Position numbers and translations under genes: made by a program
Shown here: positions 34,991 through 60,366 of the stretch, piece after piece
Numbering within the stretch: position 1 is the first letter of the stretch
How the letters are laid out: each line of letters begins with the position of its first letter
The notes under the pieces: model-generated
What the model was told of the DNA's origin: nothing
Databases searched by the model: none
Seen by the model: only the letters and a program-made list of their open reading frames with translations
Assembly (NCBI RefSeq): GCF_029633865.1
Contig: NC_079224.1
Span: 19,123,126-19,187,125, forward strand
Direction of reading: 5' to 3'
DNA from: Lampris incognitus
Lineage: Eukaryota; Chordata; Actinopteri; Lampriformes; Lampridae
Length of the DNA: 64,000 nt

Positions 34991-37900
34991 ATCGCCGGGC
35001 CCATTTTGTTCATTACAGTAGTACAGTAACACAACCCATCTCCACCTTCCTTTGACATCATCAGTTTTTGAATAGCTCGTCAAACTATTGCAACCACAAG
35101 TTTTAAACAAGGGGTTTGGTTATATTCCATATGTAAAAGTATTACTGAGGTAGGCTATTGGCTATAAAAATGCAAAAAAAGAAGATAATCAATCAAATCA
35201 GATCCATTTGTTTGTTGTGAAGATGTCATTTGAGCTGTGCATGTTGTTTTTGTTGTTTGTCCCCCCCCCCCCCTAAATTCGCTTGAGCATCAGTGAAGAG
35301 CTGAGCATTAAAGGCTTACACTTAGCTGGATCATTTGCATCCTTCTCATGGCCTCTCACCATGTCAAAATCTGTTTTTCCTCTCTGAAAATGGAAACAAG
35401 GTTTGAGTCATGTTTGTGGGGGTACTGTGTTTTGTCATGCGACACGTTGTAGTTCCCATTGTAGTTCACAGTTTCCCCAGCCATGGAAATTCGAGAGAAG
35501 GGAACGCACGTACACGGTCAATCGCTAATGTGTACATCCCTCAAACTCGACCACTGCATTATTTCGGAAAGTACAAGGGAGCATTTAAAGCCCCTGTTTC
35601 TCTTTGGAAAACTGTTACCTTAAAATGATGGTTATGTCTATTCTTGCTGACTAATCAGTGAGTGGGTATGAGCTATCATGTATCATCACTGGTTTGTTTA
35701 AAGATTTCCCTGTTTGTGGAAAGAGGACAGAGTGCAGGTACTTCCTGTAACCTCAGGGGTTTAGCTGAAAACAAAGCGCCTCAGCCACTGGTAGCTGCAA
35801 CGTGCAAACTGCATTTTGAAAAAGTGAAATGAAACCCGAAAAAATATTTCTGAACTTTATTAACATCAGTGCTCACCAATGTGGCAGCCTGCTGCTCATT
35901 TTGTTGGTCTATACCTGCTGGAGCTAACCTATTTAAACTATCCACCGCAATCACAGTAAAAGGGTTTTTATAAGAAGTAGGTCATGGGTTCAGTGTTGTG
36001 CACCTACAACTACAATGTGAAATTCTGTGAGAACATCAACCATTCTCCACATGACGGCCCCCAATGGTCCGCAGGCAAACTTTTAAGCTGTTGCACCATT
36101 TGACCTCTGCTATGTAGTCAATAACTCTTTCAGTGCTTGTTAATGCCAAATTGAGGCCTATTTTCTTTCTTTTTTTCTTTTTTTATTTAAACAAATCCTG
36201 CCGCTTCAAGTTTGTGGAAGTTTGGAATTTCAGATCTACCCCCCCCCCCCATATGAAAGCCCCACTAAGTGTATGCTTTGTTTGTATCATAGGGTTTTGT
36301 GATCATGGCCAGAATGTACCAACCCTTGAAGAGATCACATATTGAGAAAATGGCAGCACCACATAACACAGAACGGAACAGAATGCCACCAAAACGCATA
36401 ACAAACCAAAGCCCAAGTGGCTACTATGAGTAAGACAATGGCTAAACTGGTCTGTCATGCTGTCCTGAGATAACCCTCTTGAGGGCCTCTTGACTTTAGC
36501 AGAAGATACATCTGGAGCATCCAAACGTAGCACAACAGAATTAAAAGGTACACGCTCACTACAGGAAACCCTGTGGCACATTCAGTTTGCATGAATATCC
36601 CATTGTCAGCTATGTAAGAATTGCTGATGAGAAAACAAACGTTACAAAGTACTTTTGATATGACACTGTTATGTTAAAAGTCCAGCTGAAATGGCATTTC
36701 AAGAGTACCCGACTTCTGTATCGTGATCTATTTCTGAGTGAAACAGGATAGTCAGGCGGGACATGATGTTGGGAGGAATTTGATTTGAACGTTGAAAAGT
36801 GCGTGTGTTGCTAGCTGGCTAACTAATGACTCTTAGCTAGGCAAGCATCATATTTTGTTTTACAGGAGGAAAACGTGATTGATTTTGATATAAAAATACA
36901 AATTGATTTTTTTTTTACATTTTTCCGGCATATATTGTTAGATATAGGTACATAATATGACTAGGGATGTGATATAAAATGGTTAAAAAGGAAGTTTTGA
37001 TTTCATCTTGACTTTAAAGACAGAATCTGCCCAACCACAGTAACGAAGTACTCAAGTAAAAAAAAAAATCAAATCAAATTGAAGACTTTTGCATTATGAA
37101 AAAATTAGAAAGAATTTAAGTTTAAAATGTATTTTGGAGCTATGTTATCTATCCATGTTGATATTCTTGATCATCCTGTATCATGATCTTTGAATGAGGA
37201 TGAGCGGACAAAGCGGGGGGGGGGAAGCTTGTTTCAGTCGAAAAGCATTACTCTTCAAGAATATTTCTACATACTTGGAAATATCGTACTCCCCAAATAT
37301 GAGCATTCAGTAAAGACAATAGGTGAGACTCAACTCAAGCTATTGTTTAGCAGAGGATTAGCTGACTAGGCCTTAAATCAGTAGATCATGCTCTATCAAT
37401 GTGATATGTTATCAGTCGTATGATTTCTCTCCATAAACGTTTTAGCATATGTTGAAAGGATTGGCAGTAATGTTAGCTTTTTTTTCAGTGCCTTTAAGCA
37501 AAATAAAAGCTAATTTGTATTGTCTAGTAAATATAGGCATTGTGCCCAACTGTTAGCATGCACTGCAGCAAGCCAGACCCCAGAGGTTGTTCAGAAATCT
37601 AGAAATGTTCATCTGCAAAAATAATTCGATCCAAAAGATTATTTACCAAAAAGTGAATAAATCATTTTAGAATCCCCCCCCCCCAGTTTCTGCTCAACGC
37701 AACTTTGTTACATGATTTGTTTAGCGTCTTCAAAGCACAAACATCACAACAAGATAAGCTGCATAATCTTAAAGTATTACTTAACAGGTTGGCCCACTCT
37801 CTCTAACAAAAAGAACATACCAAAGCTCACATAGGTTTAATTTGAACTTAATTGAATCAAAATGGACTGAACTAATGTCGAGAGACTGGTCATCCAATGT

Positions 37901-38619
37901 AAACAATCATGAGTCAATTTTTGAACATAAAGCTATGAGATCAGCAATGATATGATTCAAACTTTAGTAGGAACCTAATAAGCATTAAAACACTGAGCTG
38001 AAATCTCATCGTTAATCTTAGATATGACCATCTGTGGCATGCATTTCAGAGTACCCTACCCATTTGCAATCCAGTGAGTAAAAGTACAGCATAGCTTTGT
38101 AAATCTATGCAAATTCAAAGTTATTATGTGCTAGTGAATAGGCTACTTTTTAAAAAGGCAATCGTTGATTCTTTGTCAGATTAATTTTGCAATGGAAGAC
38201 ATTTAACGTTGGACAAAAAGCGATGTTGTAAAGGCCAAGAGAAAATATTATTGCAAACCTAAAACATAAAGATAACATAATTGTTCTCATTTAAGTCCAC
38301 AGTTCTGTCAGTGGGCCTTTGACAGTCACTTCTAAAACATCAGAATGGTGCTGGATTGGTTTCTTTTGGACACGAATATTCAAATAGTTTTTCAGCTAAA
38401 CAAGGTTCTCATAGTGCAATGCTAATCAGATTTAAAAAGAAAAAGAAAGTTTGGTTTGTCAGATTCAGACAATCCTCTCTTTTTACAAGGGAAACCTGTT
38501 ACATCTTTTTTCTAATCTATCTCACATGAACTAACAATTTAGAATTACACTGTAATACTCTTGTCTCTTTAGAGTCCTATCCCAGAAATGTAGCAGTATG
38601 ATTGTTATCCGCATTGAGG

Positions 38620-38620
<1 letters not shown>
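34991..38620. other. Noncoding DNA, probable channel intron 1 or intergenic
   Basis: No protein-like frame is visible. Contains C/G runs at 35261-35273, 36240-36250, 37215-37224 and 37675-37684. Confidence 0.5.

Positions 38621-38667
<47 letters not shown>
38621..38667 (+). repeat. (CA)n microsatellite
   Basis: About 23 uninterrupted CA units. Confidence 0.95.
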
Positions 38668-38668
<1 letters not shown>

Positions 38669-38760
38669 TTACAATCAATATGTGGCTAAGAAAGAGTAGC
38701 TTTGCTTCCAATCAACTTTTTAGCCATTTCCCTTCATCACAATGGGCTTGATTGGCTATC

Positions 38761-38906
38761 GTCACCATCTTAAAATAATGGCCTAAGTCATATTTTCAAG
38801 TTTTTAAAAAACAGAATAAACTGACAAATTTTGTTTCAGTTTCAGTTTATTCCGTTTTTTTTAAAACTTGAAAATATGACTTAGGCCATTATTTTAAGAA
38901 AGTGAC
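38761..38906. repeat. 64-bp inverted repeat with 17-base loop
   Basis: Left arm 38761-38824 (starts GTCACCATCTTAAAATAATG) and right arm 38842-38906 (ends ATTATTTTAAGAAAGTGAC) are near-perfect reverse complements. It looks like a small palindromic MITE or a fold-back. Confidence 0.85.
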
Positions 38907-38943
38907 GCTATAATAGATAATAATATTTAGTAAAACGCTTTCC

Positions 38944-39190
38944 TGACAGCTATCAAGTAAAAAGATGCACTATTGCCACCCTAAACCCTGTAAATGGAGA
39001 CATTTTTCTCGGTACCTGCTCCTTATCAGCCAATCAAGAGAGTGTTTTGCGAGCCGGTGTTGCCATTGGTCCCTACCTGCTGTCAATCAATTTGCGTGCG
39101 CACAAGGCTGTTAGGCAGAAGTGAGGGGGCGGAGTCTTTCGCAGCGTGTTATAAAATTATAGCTAGCTCTTGCTAACTTCCGTCCAGGAG
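38944..39190 (+). repeat. Dispersed repeat with CCAAT, GC box and TATA-like sequence
   Basis: Contains AGCCAATCA (39028), CATTGGTCC, GGGGGCGGAGTC (39125) and TTATAAAATTATAGC (39148). The end segment CAAGGC...GCTAGCTCTTG recurs inverted at 43638-43710, so it belongs to a repeat family despite its promoter-like look. Confidence 0.6.
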
Positions 39191-41714
39191 CACTTACCCT
39201 CTTTTTAACTGGTGAAGTTGATTATTCAAAGAGAAGAGGGGAGGCTGCCAAGTGCTTTTGCTCCACTTGAGGTAAATGTATGTGTATGTACCTCCTACTA
39301 CCAATCATTTTGCTCATATCTGTTTAGCCAGGCAGTCAATCAGTGATATTTCAGACTCAGTTTTCAGTTATTATTGATGAGTTGAAATCTATTTTAAGGA
39401 AATAACTCGGTCCTCTTCAGTCAGAGATACTGTTATTGAGTTGTTTTTTTATCATCTCCATAATTTCGCTAGCTACCTCAGACCCAACTGGGTTGGTGTC
39501 TCATACAGAGTGTGTCATTAAAGCCGCTTTCTCATCCCGTTTTGGAAGAGAAAACTGGAAAATTTGAAAGTTTATTTACTCTTGAACAAAAGAAAGGAAT
39601 GACATTTTTTTTACCATTAAGTAAGTCTTGCGCAACACAACATCGTAAAGCGCTATGATAGGAAATAGAACATGAATAATGCAAAATGACGTCATTGACA
39701 TGCAAAATAGTCAGGAAGTGACAAAACAGCAGCCTTGTGTGAGACTTTGCAGTGTCCTTCAGTAGTATAAGTTAAAGCAAAATGAAATCTCTCCTGCACT
39801 ACCCCGCCTCAAAATAAAAAGAATGTGTATTGTCCACTATTGTTTCAACGAGAAGGCAGTGAGTCTAAATGAAACAAGGGGCTATTAGTGAGTATGGCTG
39901 AATGCAAGCAATGTCCTTTGGAATGCATTGTATGAGAATTGGAGAAAGAATATGTCTGTCAGATCTTTTTGCTTTATGTTCAAATGCATTGCCATAACTC
40001 TTGCAGGTCTCATGTAGTGTACTTTTCCGTCTTATTCCCCAGTTTTTAGTTAAGGAAATACTACTGGAGAGCACTGTAGGTTCAGTGTGTGTGTGTGTGT
40101 GTGAATGCCATGTGTCAAAACTCCCAACCCATGGCTCTTGTCTACTTTGAATAATAATTACGATAATTATTTGCAGTGATGACCGTATCGCATCTGGCTG
40201 TAATGGGTATTAAAATTCATTCAACTAAAAGATTTTTCTCTCTCTGTCCTGTCTAATTCTTTTTCACCATCACCCCCCTCACCCTCAGTAAGCCGGCTTG
40301 CAAATCAAAACAGCGCACATTGGCAGATATTCTCCTTGTGCATTTGACTGTAGATTAATCATTTTTGTGACCCAAATTTGCATAGAATACGAATACCGTT
40401 GCCCGCCTTTGATTAAAAACTATAGGAACGGTGATATGACTAATAATGCTGAACTTTAAACATGTTTTCACGAGTAGAACTTGTTATCAATTGTCCCACG
40501 ATTTTATTCCGATCAATTGCAAAACAATAAAATGCAACGTAATGACATGCTATGTCACGGCATATTTAAGCTTTGTAACGCTGCTTATTACAGGCTATTA
40601 CAGGCTATTACAGGCCCTGTTACTTCCCTGCATTTTGGTTTTGTCAGAGTCACATCATGACAGAGACATTCTTCCTGTCAACCTGTTTATCTGCCTTATG
40701 ACGTTGCGAATGAAACTTAACCTATTTATTCTGACAGCAAATGGGAAAGCACTGGCTCCAGTGTACGAGATGAGCTGATCTGAGATCAACCTTGGCCAAA
40801 TAAGCAGATAAAATAAAAGCCGATAACTAGCGTCTGGCTGGACGTGTGAAGGGATCAATGCATTTCAGGACAGGAGGAGCTGGAGAACTCACACAGCCTA
40901 GTCAATCTGAAAGAAGATACAATGATATTTCTCTGTCAAAAGGGGAACATGTAATCCTCTATTTGGAAAGCTTTTCAGTTATTAAAATATCAGTCTCACT
41001 GGCAAAATATTGTAGGGAATTTTTATTATTTTTATAAGGGGGCAGACTGTCTGCCCTCCCTGACATTTTTTTTTCTTTTCTGGATAGGTCTTGGTCCTGG
41101 TTCAAGTCTTAAATTTGATTCACACATAGTGTGAAATAAAATATGCCATTAATTTATGCCATTTGGACAACCACAAGAAGGTTTTTGAAACTCAGTTAAG
41201 TACACGTGTCTGTGACTTAAAACTTTTTCCTGATTAAAAACCCCTTCCATCTGTTAAAACCCCACCCATCTGGTAGATCCAGTAAGTTGAGACCAGTGCC
41301 ATAGTATATTTTACAGTTGCTGTTTGACCGTCATCTAAAGGCAAAGAGGAGAGTTTACTCACACTGAAAGTTGCCCCATCATAAATAATTTTTCAGCATA
41401 TACATAGATTGGTTTGAAAACGTTCCTTACTGTGCTGACTATGTCACACAGTTTTTTCTTTGTAATACATCGCTGAAATAGAATTATGGGAGAGAGTCAT
41501 GAGCTCTTATGTCCATCCATCCATCCACTACTTTTAGGGCTTGGTGCTCACGTGGCTCCTTATTATTCAGAGGAACAACAGCTGGGCTCTGAAGTCCTCC
41601 CTAAACTCCTCATGCCTTCACAAAGCGTGAGCCCCATCACGCTCAGCAGACACCTAATTTACACCACTTGTATCCTTGATCTCATACTTTCATTAAGTAG
41701 CCATAACTTGTAGT
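39191..41714. other. Noncoding DNA
   Basis: No supported gene. Notable only for three tandem copies of TTACAGGCTA-like 10-mers at 40588-40614 and a GT tract at 40087-40104. Confidence 0.5.
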
Positions 41715-42875
41715 CATATAGCCTCGCAGACTGACTACAGGTGTTCCACAGGGTTCGGTTCTGGGTCCTCTCCTTTTCTCCCTGTACACGACATCCCTGG
41801 GTTCTGTTATTCGCTCGCATGAATTCTCTTACCATTGTTATGCCGATGACACCCAGCTGATCTTGTCCTTTCCTCCCTCTGACACACAAGTAGAGACACG
41901 CATTGCTGCGTGCTTGACTGACATCTCAGAGTGGATGGTGACACACCACCTGAAGCTCAATCTGGACAAGACAGAGCTGATGTTCCTCCCGGGGAAAGGT
42001 TTCCCGCACCGAGACCTGGCCATCACCATTGACAACACCGTGGTGATGCCAACTCGGACTGTGAGGAATCTGGATATGATCCTGGATGACCAACTGTTGT
42101 TTGCTGAAAACGTTGCATCGGTTGCTCGCTCCTCTGTTACATCAGGAGGATTCACCCATTCCTCACCGACGAGATGGCACAGGTGCTCATTCAGGCTCTG
42201 GTCATCTCCCGGCTGGACTATGGCAACTCCCTCCTTGCTGGCACCCCGGTGTCGGCCATCAGACCTCTGGAGCTTGTTCAGAAAGCTGCAGCTCGTCTGG
42301 TGTTCAACCGCCCTAAGTTCTCCCACACAACTCCCCTTCTCATGTCCCTACACTGGCTCCCAGTAGCTGCTCGCATCCAGTTTAAGACTGGTGCTAGCCT
42401 ACAGGGCAGCGAAAGGAACAGCTCCTTCCTATCTCCAGGCCATGGTCAAGCCCTACACCCCCGCCCAACCACTTCGTTCTGCTGCCTCGGGACACCTGGT
42501 TGTCCCGTTGCTCAGAGGCCCTTGCTGCCGATCGACCCGGTTACGGCTCTTTTCTGTCCTGGCCCACAGTGGTGGAATGAACTCCCCACTGATGTCAGGA
42601 CAGCGGAGTTGCTGCCCATCTTTCGGCGCAGGTTGAAAACTCACCTCTTCAAGAACTACTACCCTGTTACTTGTTCTTAGCACTTATTGTATTCACTCAT
42701 TTAAAAAAAAAAACCTTTCTTGCACTTTTACTTTAGCACTGGTTTTGCTCTTAGATGCTTGTTTAGATGCACTTATGACCTCTGATGACTAGTAGTTCTC
42801 CTGATTTCCTACGTTAAATGCACTTATTGTAAGCCGCTTTGGATAAAAGTGTTGGCTAAATGACTGTAATGTAAT
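41715..42875 (+). mobile_element. L2-type LINE 3' fragment
   Basis: Plus strand reads [18 protein letters not shown]-like (41738), then a YADD catalytic box (41837-41848), [13 protein letters not shown] (41945), [14 protein letters not shown] (42200), KAAARLVFN (42283), [14 protein letters not shown] (42350) and WWNELPTDVRTAE (42570). The 3' tail contains AAGCCGCTTTGGATAAAAG and GGCTAAATGACTGTAATG, a typical L2-style end. Frameshifts near 42130 and 42390 break it. Confidence 0.9.
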
Positions 42876-43637
42876 ATAGGAGAGGGTTTGAACTAGGGCT
42901 GGGCAATAATTCATTGTTAACGTTCATCGTCTTTCAATGTCATTGTCATCGACATTAAATTGTCATATTGTGATACACAATTATGTTGTCTAAATTAATG
43001 ATGATGAGAATCTATTATCCCTATGATTATTGTGATGACAGTATTTTCTATATTGCCCAGCATTAGTTTGAACCAAGACTGACCTGTACATCAAGAGCTT
43101 TGTTTTGTGCCTCGGTGCAGCACTCAAATGATTTCAGTTGCCAAACCTATCTGACTGTTAAGGTGGACCCATATGACAGCTCCAAAAACATGCGAGAGAA
43201 CTTTTGTTGGGAAAGGGACAGAGATCCCATTCCTGGATTCGGGCCTGGGAGTGCAGGTTCCGGGAGGGTGTCTGGTGACTAAAGGTGTGACACAAGAGGT
43301 AAGGTGCAATGCCATCGGTCCATTTGGGTAGTAAACAAAAATGGGGGTCATAGTCCTTGATTATTCATAATCATTTTTACATTGGTAATTTCAACCACTT
43401 GAAACAATGTGGATCTCAAACATGCCCCTGTGAAATATATTTTGAATACACACTTCATTTAGGTGAAGTTCAAGCATCATCATTTTATCAAGCATTACAA
43501 GACCTTTAAAGGTGTCCTTGCAATCTAATTACCTAAACATTTCACCAAAATGAAATCAAGTAACTCCTTGATCATTTGGATTTAAAGATCATTTCAAATC
43601 ATTTCACATTTAAATCGATCCCTGGCGGATGCTATCA

Positions 43638-43775
43638 AGAGCTAGCTATAATTTTATAACATACTGCAAAATAATCCGCCCTCTCACTTTTGCCTAAGAG
43701 CCTTGAGCGGCTACAGAGAACATTTTCTCTCAGTGCATCCACTTCCTTGATAGCTGTTGGCATGTAGAGAGAGTG
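43638..43775 (-). repeat. Inverted, shortened copy of the 38944-39190 repeat
   Basis: The reverse complement of 43638-43710 matches 39105-39185 (GTTATAAAATTATAGCTAGC shared). The CTTGATAGCTGT end near 43745 matches the reverse complement of 38946-38957. The middle is deleted. Confidence 0.7.
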
Positions 43776-45105
43776 TGACCATATTTTATAAGACTTGTCC
43801 TCGGTTAAAATTGCTGATAGCCACTTTAAAGGTAATTTCACATGTGGTAGATATGCAAGATATTCTAGAAATCGCTGACAAAGTTGACTTAGGTTATTGT
43901 CCACTTGTGCTTTCTTGAATTTACATGAGATGCAACAGGAATGCCCTGCATCATCTTGTAGGTTGTTTTTGTTTTTTGTTTTTTTCAAGTCAGTGAGTCA
44001 GTTATTGAATTCATCAAATGGGGCTTGTCTTGCCTTTCAGTAGGAGTGTAATGTTTCATTTACTGAAGTAATATGACTCTATTTAAAAGTAATCCATGTT
44101 GGGATCTCTCTAAATGTAATACTCTCAAGTGAAATTTGCAAGTACGAACTAAAAAGTAATGTAATCAACATCGTGCTCAATGGCCATGTTTGCTGCTTTC
44201 TTTCTGCATTTAATTTCTTCTCCCCACCCCTCTGCTATGTAACCATTCCACCTGAAATGATCTCCTCTGATTTCAGGTGTAATCAAGCATAACAACTCCC
44301 AGATTGGACCAAATGAACAAATGTTCTGTTTAAAAGAACTGCTCCCTGGCTGCATTTTCCATAAAATGATACCCAAAGATCGCAGGTTTCACCGGCCTTT
44401 TTCGGTAGCTAGTACCAGCATGTCAGCAGAAGGAATGTTACATAGATAAACCGATACATTGGAAGACTGACACTCAGTATCTTTAAGGTTGGTGTCAGGT
44501 CATCATGGGATAGACTCTCTTGTTCATCCAGTTCAGTGAAGGGAAATAGTGAGAGATCACCCTCCCAAATCAGTGCGTGTGAGAACCCCCTGGTCAGAGC
44601 AAACGGCTGTTGGCTTAATCCCCCCTGACTGAGAACTATGGCTGCCCTAGTTTGATGGAGGCTGTTGGGTAACAGAAAGCTGGCATTGGTCGGTGGTAAA
44701 GAACTTAAACCATGTCTCTGTCCGTGCATATGCACTGGAACTCCCTCTCTACCATCTTCCAATCAGGAAATCACAGTCAATCCGGCTTTTGAATTAAGCT
44801 TTAAATATTGCATTCATGCAAAGTTCAAAACTGAGAACACAAGAAATGAATAAGTGACGAAGAAGTACTTGCCATTTAGCAATGTTAGACTTTTCATGAT
44901 AGGGTCCTGTCTATGTAATACAATTCAATCATTTACTGCCGTTTAATTTAGATATTTACTACGTTTCCCTTGGAGGTGTCGTGGTATACCGGTATTGACG
45001 AAAACCGTGACATTTAAAAAATGAAATATTGATGTCATTTTAACAAGTACATATATGATAATATCCTGTAAATAATCCAGCGCCTCTTAAATCATTTCCG
45101 TTTTA
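43776..45105. other. Noncoding DNA
   Basis: No exon or element recognised on either strand. Confidence 0.45.
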
Positions 45106-45541
45106 GGCATCCGGGTGGCATGGCAGTCTAGTCCGTTGCCTACCAACACGGGGATCGCCAGTTCAGATCCCAGTGTCACCTCTCACTTGGTCTGGCGTCC
45201 CTACAGACACAATTGGCCGTGTCTGCAGGTGGGAAGCCGGATGTGGGTATGTGTCCTGGTCGCTACACTAGCGCCTCCTCTGGGCGGTCGGGGCGCCTGT
45301 TCGGGAGGGAGGGGGAACTGGGGGGAATAGCGTGATCCTCCCACGTGTTACATCCCCCTGAGGGAAACTCCTCACTGTCAGGTGAAAAGAAGCGGCTATT
45401 AAGTCCACAGGTATCGGAGGAGGCATGTGGTAGTCTGCAGCCCTCCCCGGGTCGGCAGAGGGGGTGGAGCAGTGACCAGGGCGGCTCGGAAGAGTGGGAT
45501 AAAGGGCCATGTATAATTGGGGAGAAAGAAGGGGGAAGAAA
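45106..45541 (+). mobile_element. tRNA-derived SINE (family A), copy 1
   Basis: About 430 bases with a tRNA-like head (degenerate B box AGTTCAGATCC at 45160). A shared body follows with GTCCCTACAGACACAATTGG, GGGAAGCCGGATGTGGGTA, CACTGTCAGGTGAAAAGAAG and GGAGGAGGCATGTGGTAGTC, ending in a purine-rich tail. Short TTTCCGTT flanks on both sides may be the target duplication. Confidence 0.85.
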
Positions 45542-47340
45542 TTCCGGGGTTTTTTTCCGTTCTCGCGTTGCCCCCCCCCCCCACACACACACACACACAC
45601 CTGAGCAGTAACTAGCTAGCTAGCTACTACCACAGTGTGTAGCTACTACAGCCACGCAAAATCATGTCATGAAAAAGGAAAAAGTAATGTAAGGACATGG
45701 TCAGGGGACATTAAATCACATTATATCAGAGTGGTTAGTTGTCAGCCAGTGGTCTCACACACAGACTCTGTCCCCTGCTCCCTGCAAGTCATTTTGTTTC
45801 AGTTGACATTATATTCATGGCAGATGTTCGGCCTTGTGGATCTTGTGTTTATCAGTTCATCTGTTTGCCTTTTCACTATCCATTAAGTGTAATTGTTCTT
45901 TTCGTACGCTTTTGTACAGTTATGGTCACAGACTCTCCACCTCTAAACTCATATTTTGAGTGTAATTCATTTGCCAAAAAAGAGACAAAACGTACAGTAA
46001 ACAAAGTTAAAGATGAATTTGACTGATAGCGTTGTCATTTTTTCCCTCTAATTTTCTATAGATGTTGCGATGATATCGATATCGTGAAATCTTTTGGCCA
46101 CAATAATCGTGTAGTGAAAATCTGATATCATGACAGCCCTTATTTCCCTTCTATACTACCATGGTTATGTTAACTACAGTTTTCTATAGTTCAACTGATG
46201 CGTCACTGCTTATGTAACTCCTCTGAATCAGCCTATTTAGCCTACAGTATTTACAGGCACCCATTAGACTATGTTTTTCCACTCACTCTGGATGGACTAG
46301 TCTTCGGCTGAACCTTCTAGGAAATCAAATCCTTTTTTACCGTGATTACAAAGTGATAAGAAATTAATGATAAAATAATATCTAGGTTGCAGAATTTTGT
46401 TATATGATGGATCGAAAGATGACTTTGCATATGGTCTCATGTGACTAACACTTTGGTAGACTCAGTATAATTCAGTGTAAATCTGTTTGCTCCGATACTT
46501 GATTTCTGACTAAACATTTTGGTTCCACTTTGAGGATGGATGAATTTATCAGATAAAAAGAAGGTCTACTGTATAGTCCTATTCCTTAAGGTGGCATAGT
46601 TTTATCCAAAAATGAAAACAATTTAAAGAAATGCAACTTGAAATCAACCTGTTGCTATTTCAAAGACAAAAATCATTCTGTGTTCTGTGCTTATGACTGG
46701 ACCTATAGTCTACCTTGATAGTAGATGCATAGTATATAGAGTGTAATATATAGAGTCACATGGTTTTGTGTCTGATTTTTCAAGGGTTAAAAGAGCCCCA
46801 TCGCAAGAACAAACCATGTTCTCCTGGCAAATCTCTGGCCAGTATGTACGTTTTGTAATTTTATTTTCTCCTGTGGCTCAAATCCAGCACAAATGAGTTC
46901 CCCTGACAATGCATTGTGCAATAGGAAATGGAAAACACCGCAACAAATGTCAAGATTAAAAACTGTGCAGGCACATGGACACAACATGCACAATCGACTT
47001 TCTCTGGTTCTTGGTTATTCCTCCACTGTTTACTTACCAAATGCTGATGCCAAGATTTTTAGAAACAATGATAACGGTGAATAGAATTTTGCCTGTATAA
47101 AGCCGGTGATTCAGTATATTTACATTCAAGTTCATCATTTTCAAATCACTGATAGAAAGATGAAATTTTGGATTGTGACATGTTTTGGGAATTTAAATGA
47201 CACAAGAGGGACAACCTGTGAATACACCATATGCTTTCAAATGAGTTAGGTAACTTACATTCATCTCCTATCTACTTTCCCTGCTTCTCTCTTTGTCCCC
47301 CCCCCGAACCACCCTGTAGCTGTAAGTAAATTCTAGTACA
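45542..47340. other. Noncoding DNA upstream of the first channel coding exon
   Basis: A C11 run followed by CA repeats at 45570-45601. No gene seen. Confidence 0.45.
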
Positions 47341-47359
47341 GGAGAATCAGGATGAAAAG

Positions 47360-60366
<13,007 letters not shown>

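Noticed and set aside
39000-39200. Apparent promoter with CCAAT, GC and TATA-like boxes
   Set aside because: Its end recurs inverted at 43638, so it is part of a dispersed repeat. No gene start follows it.
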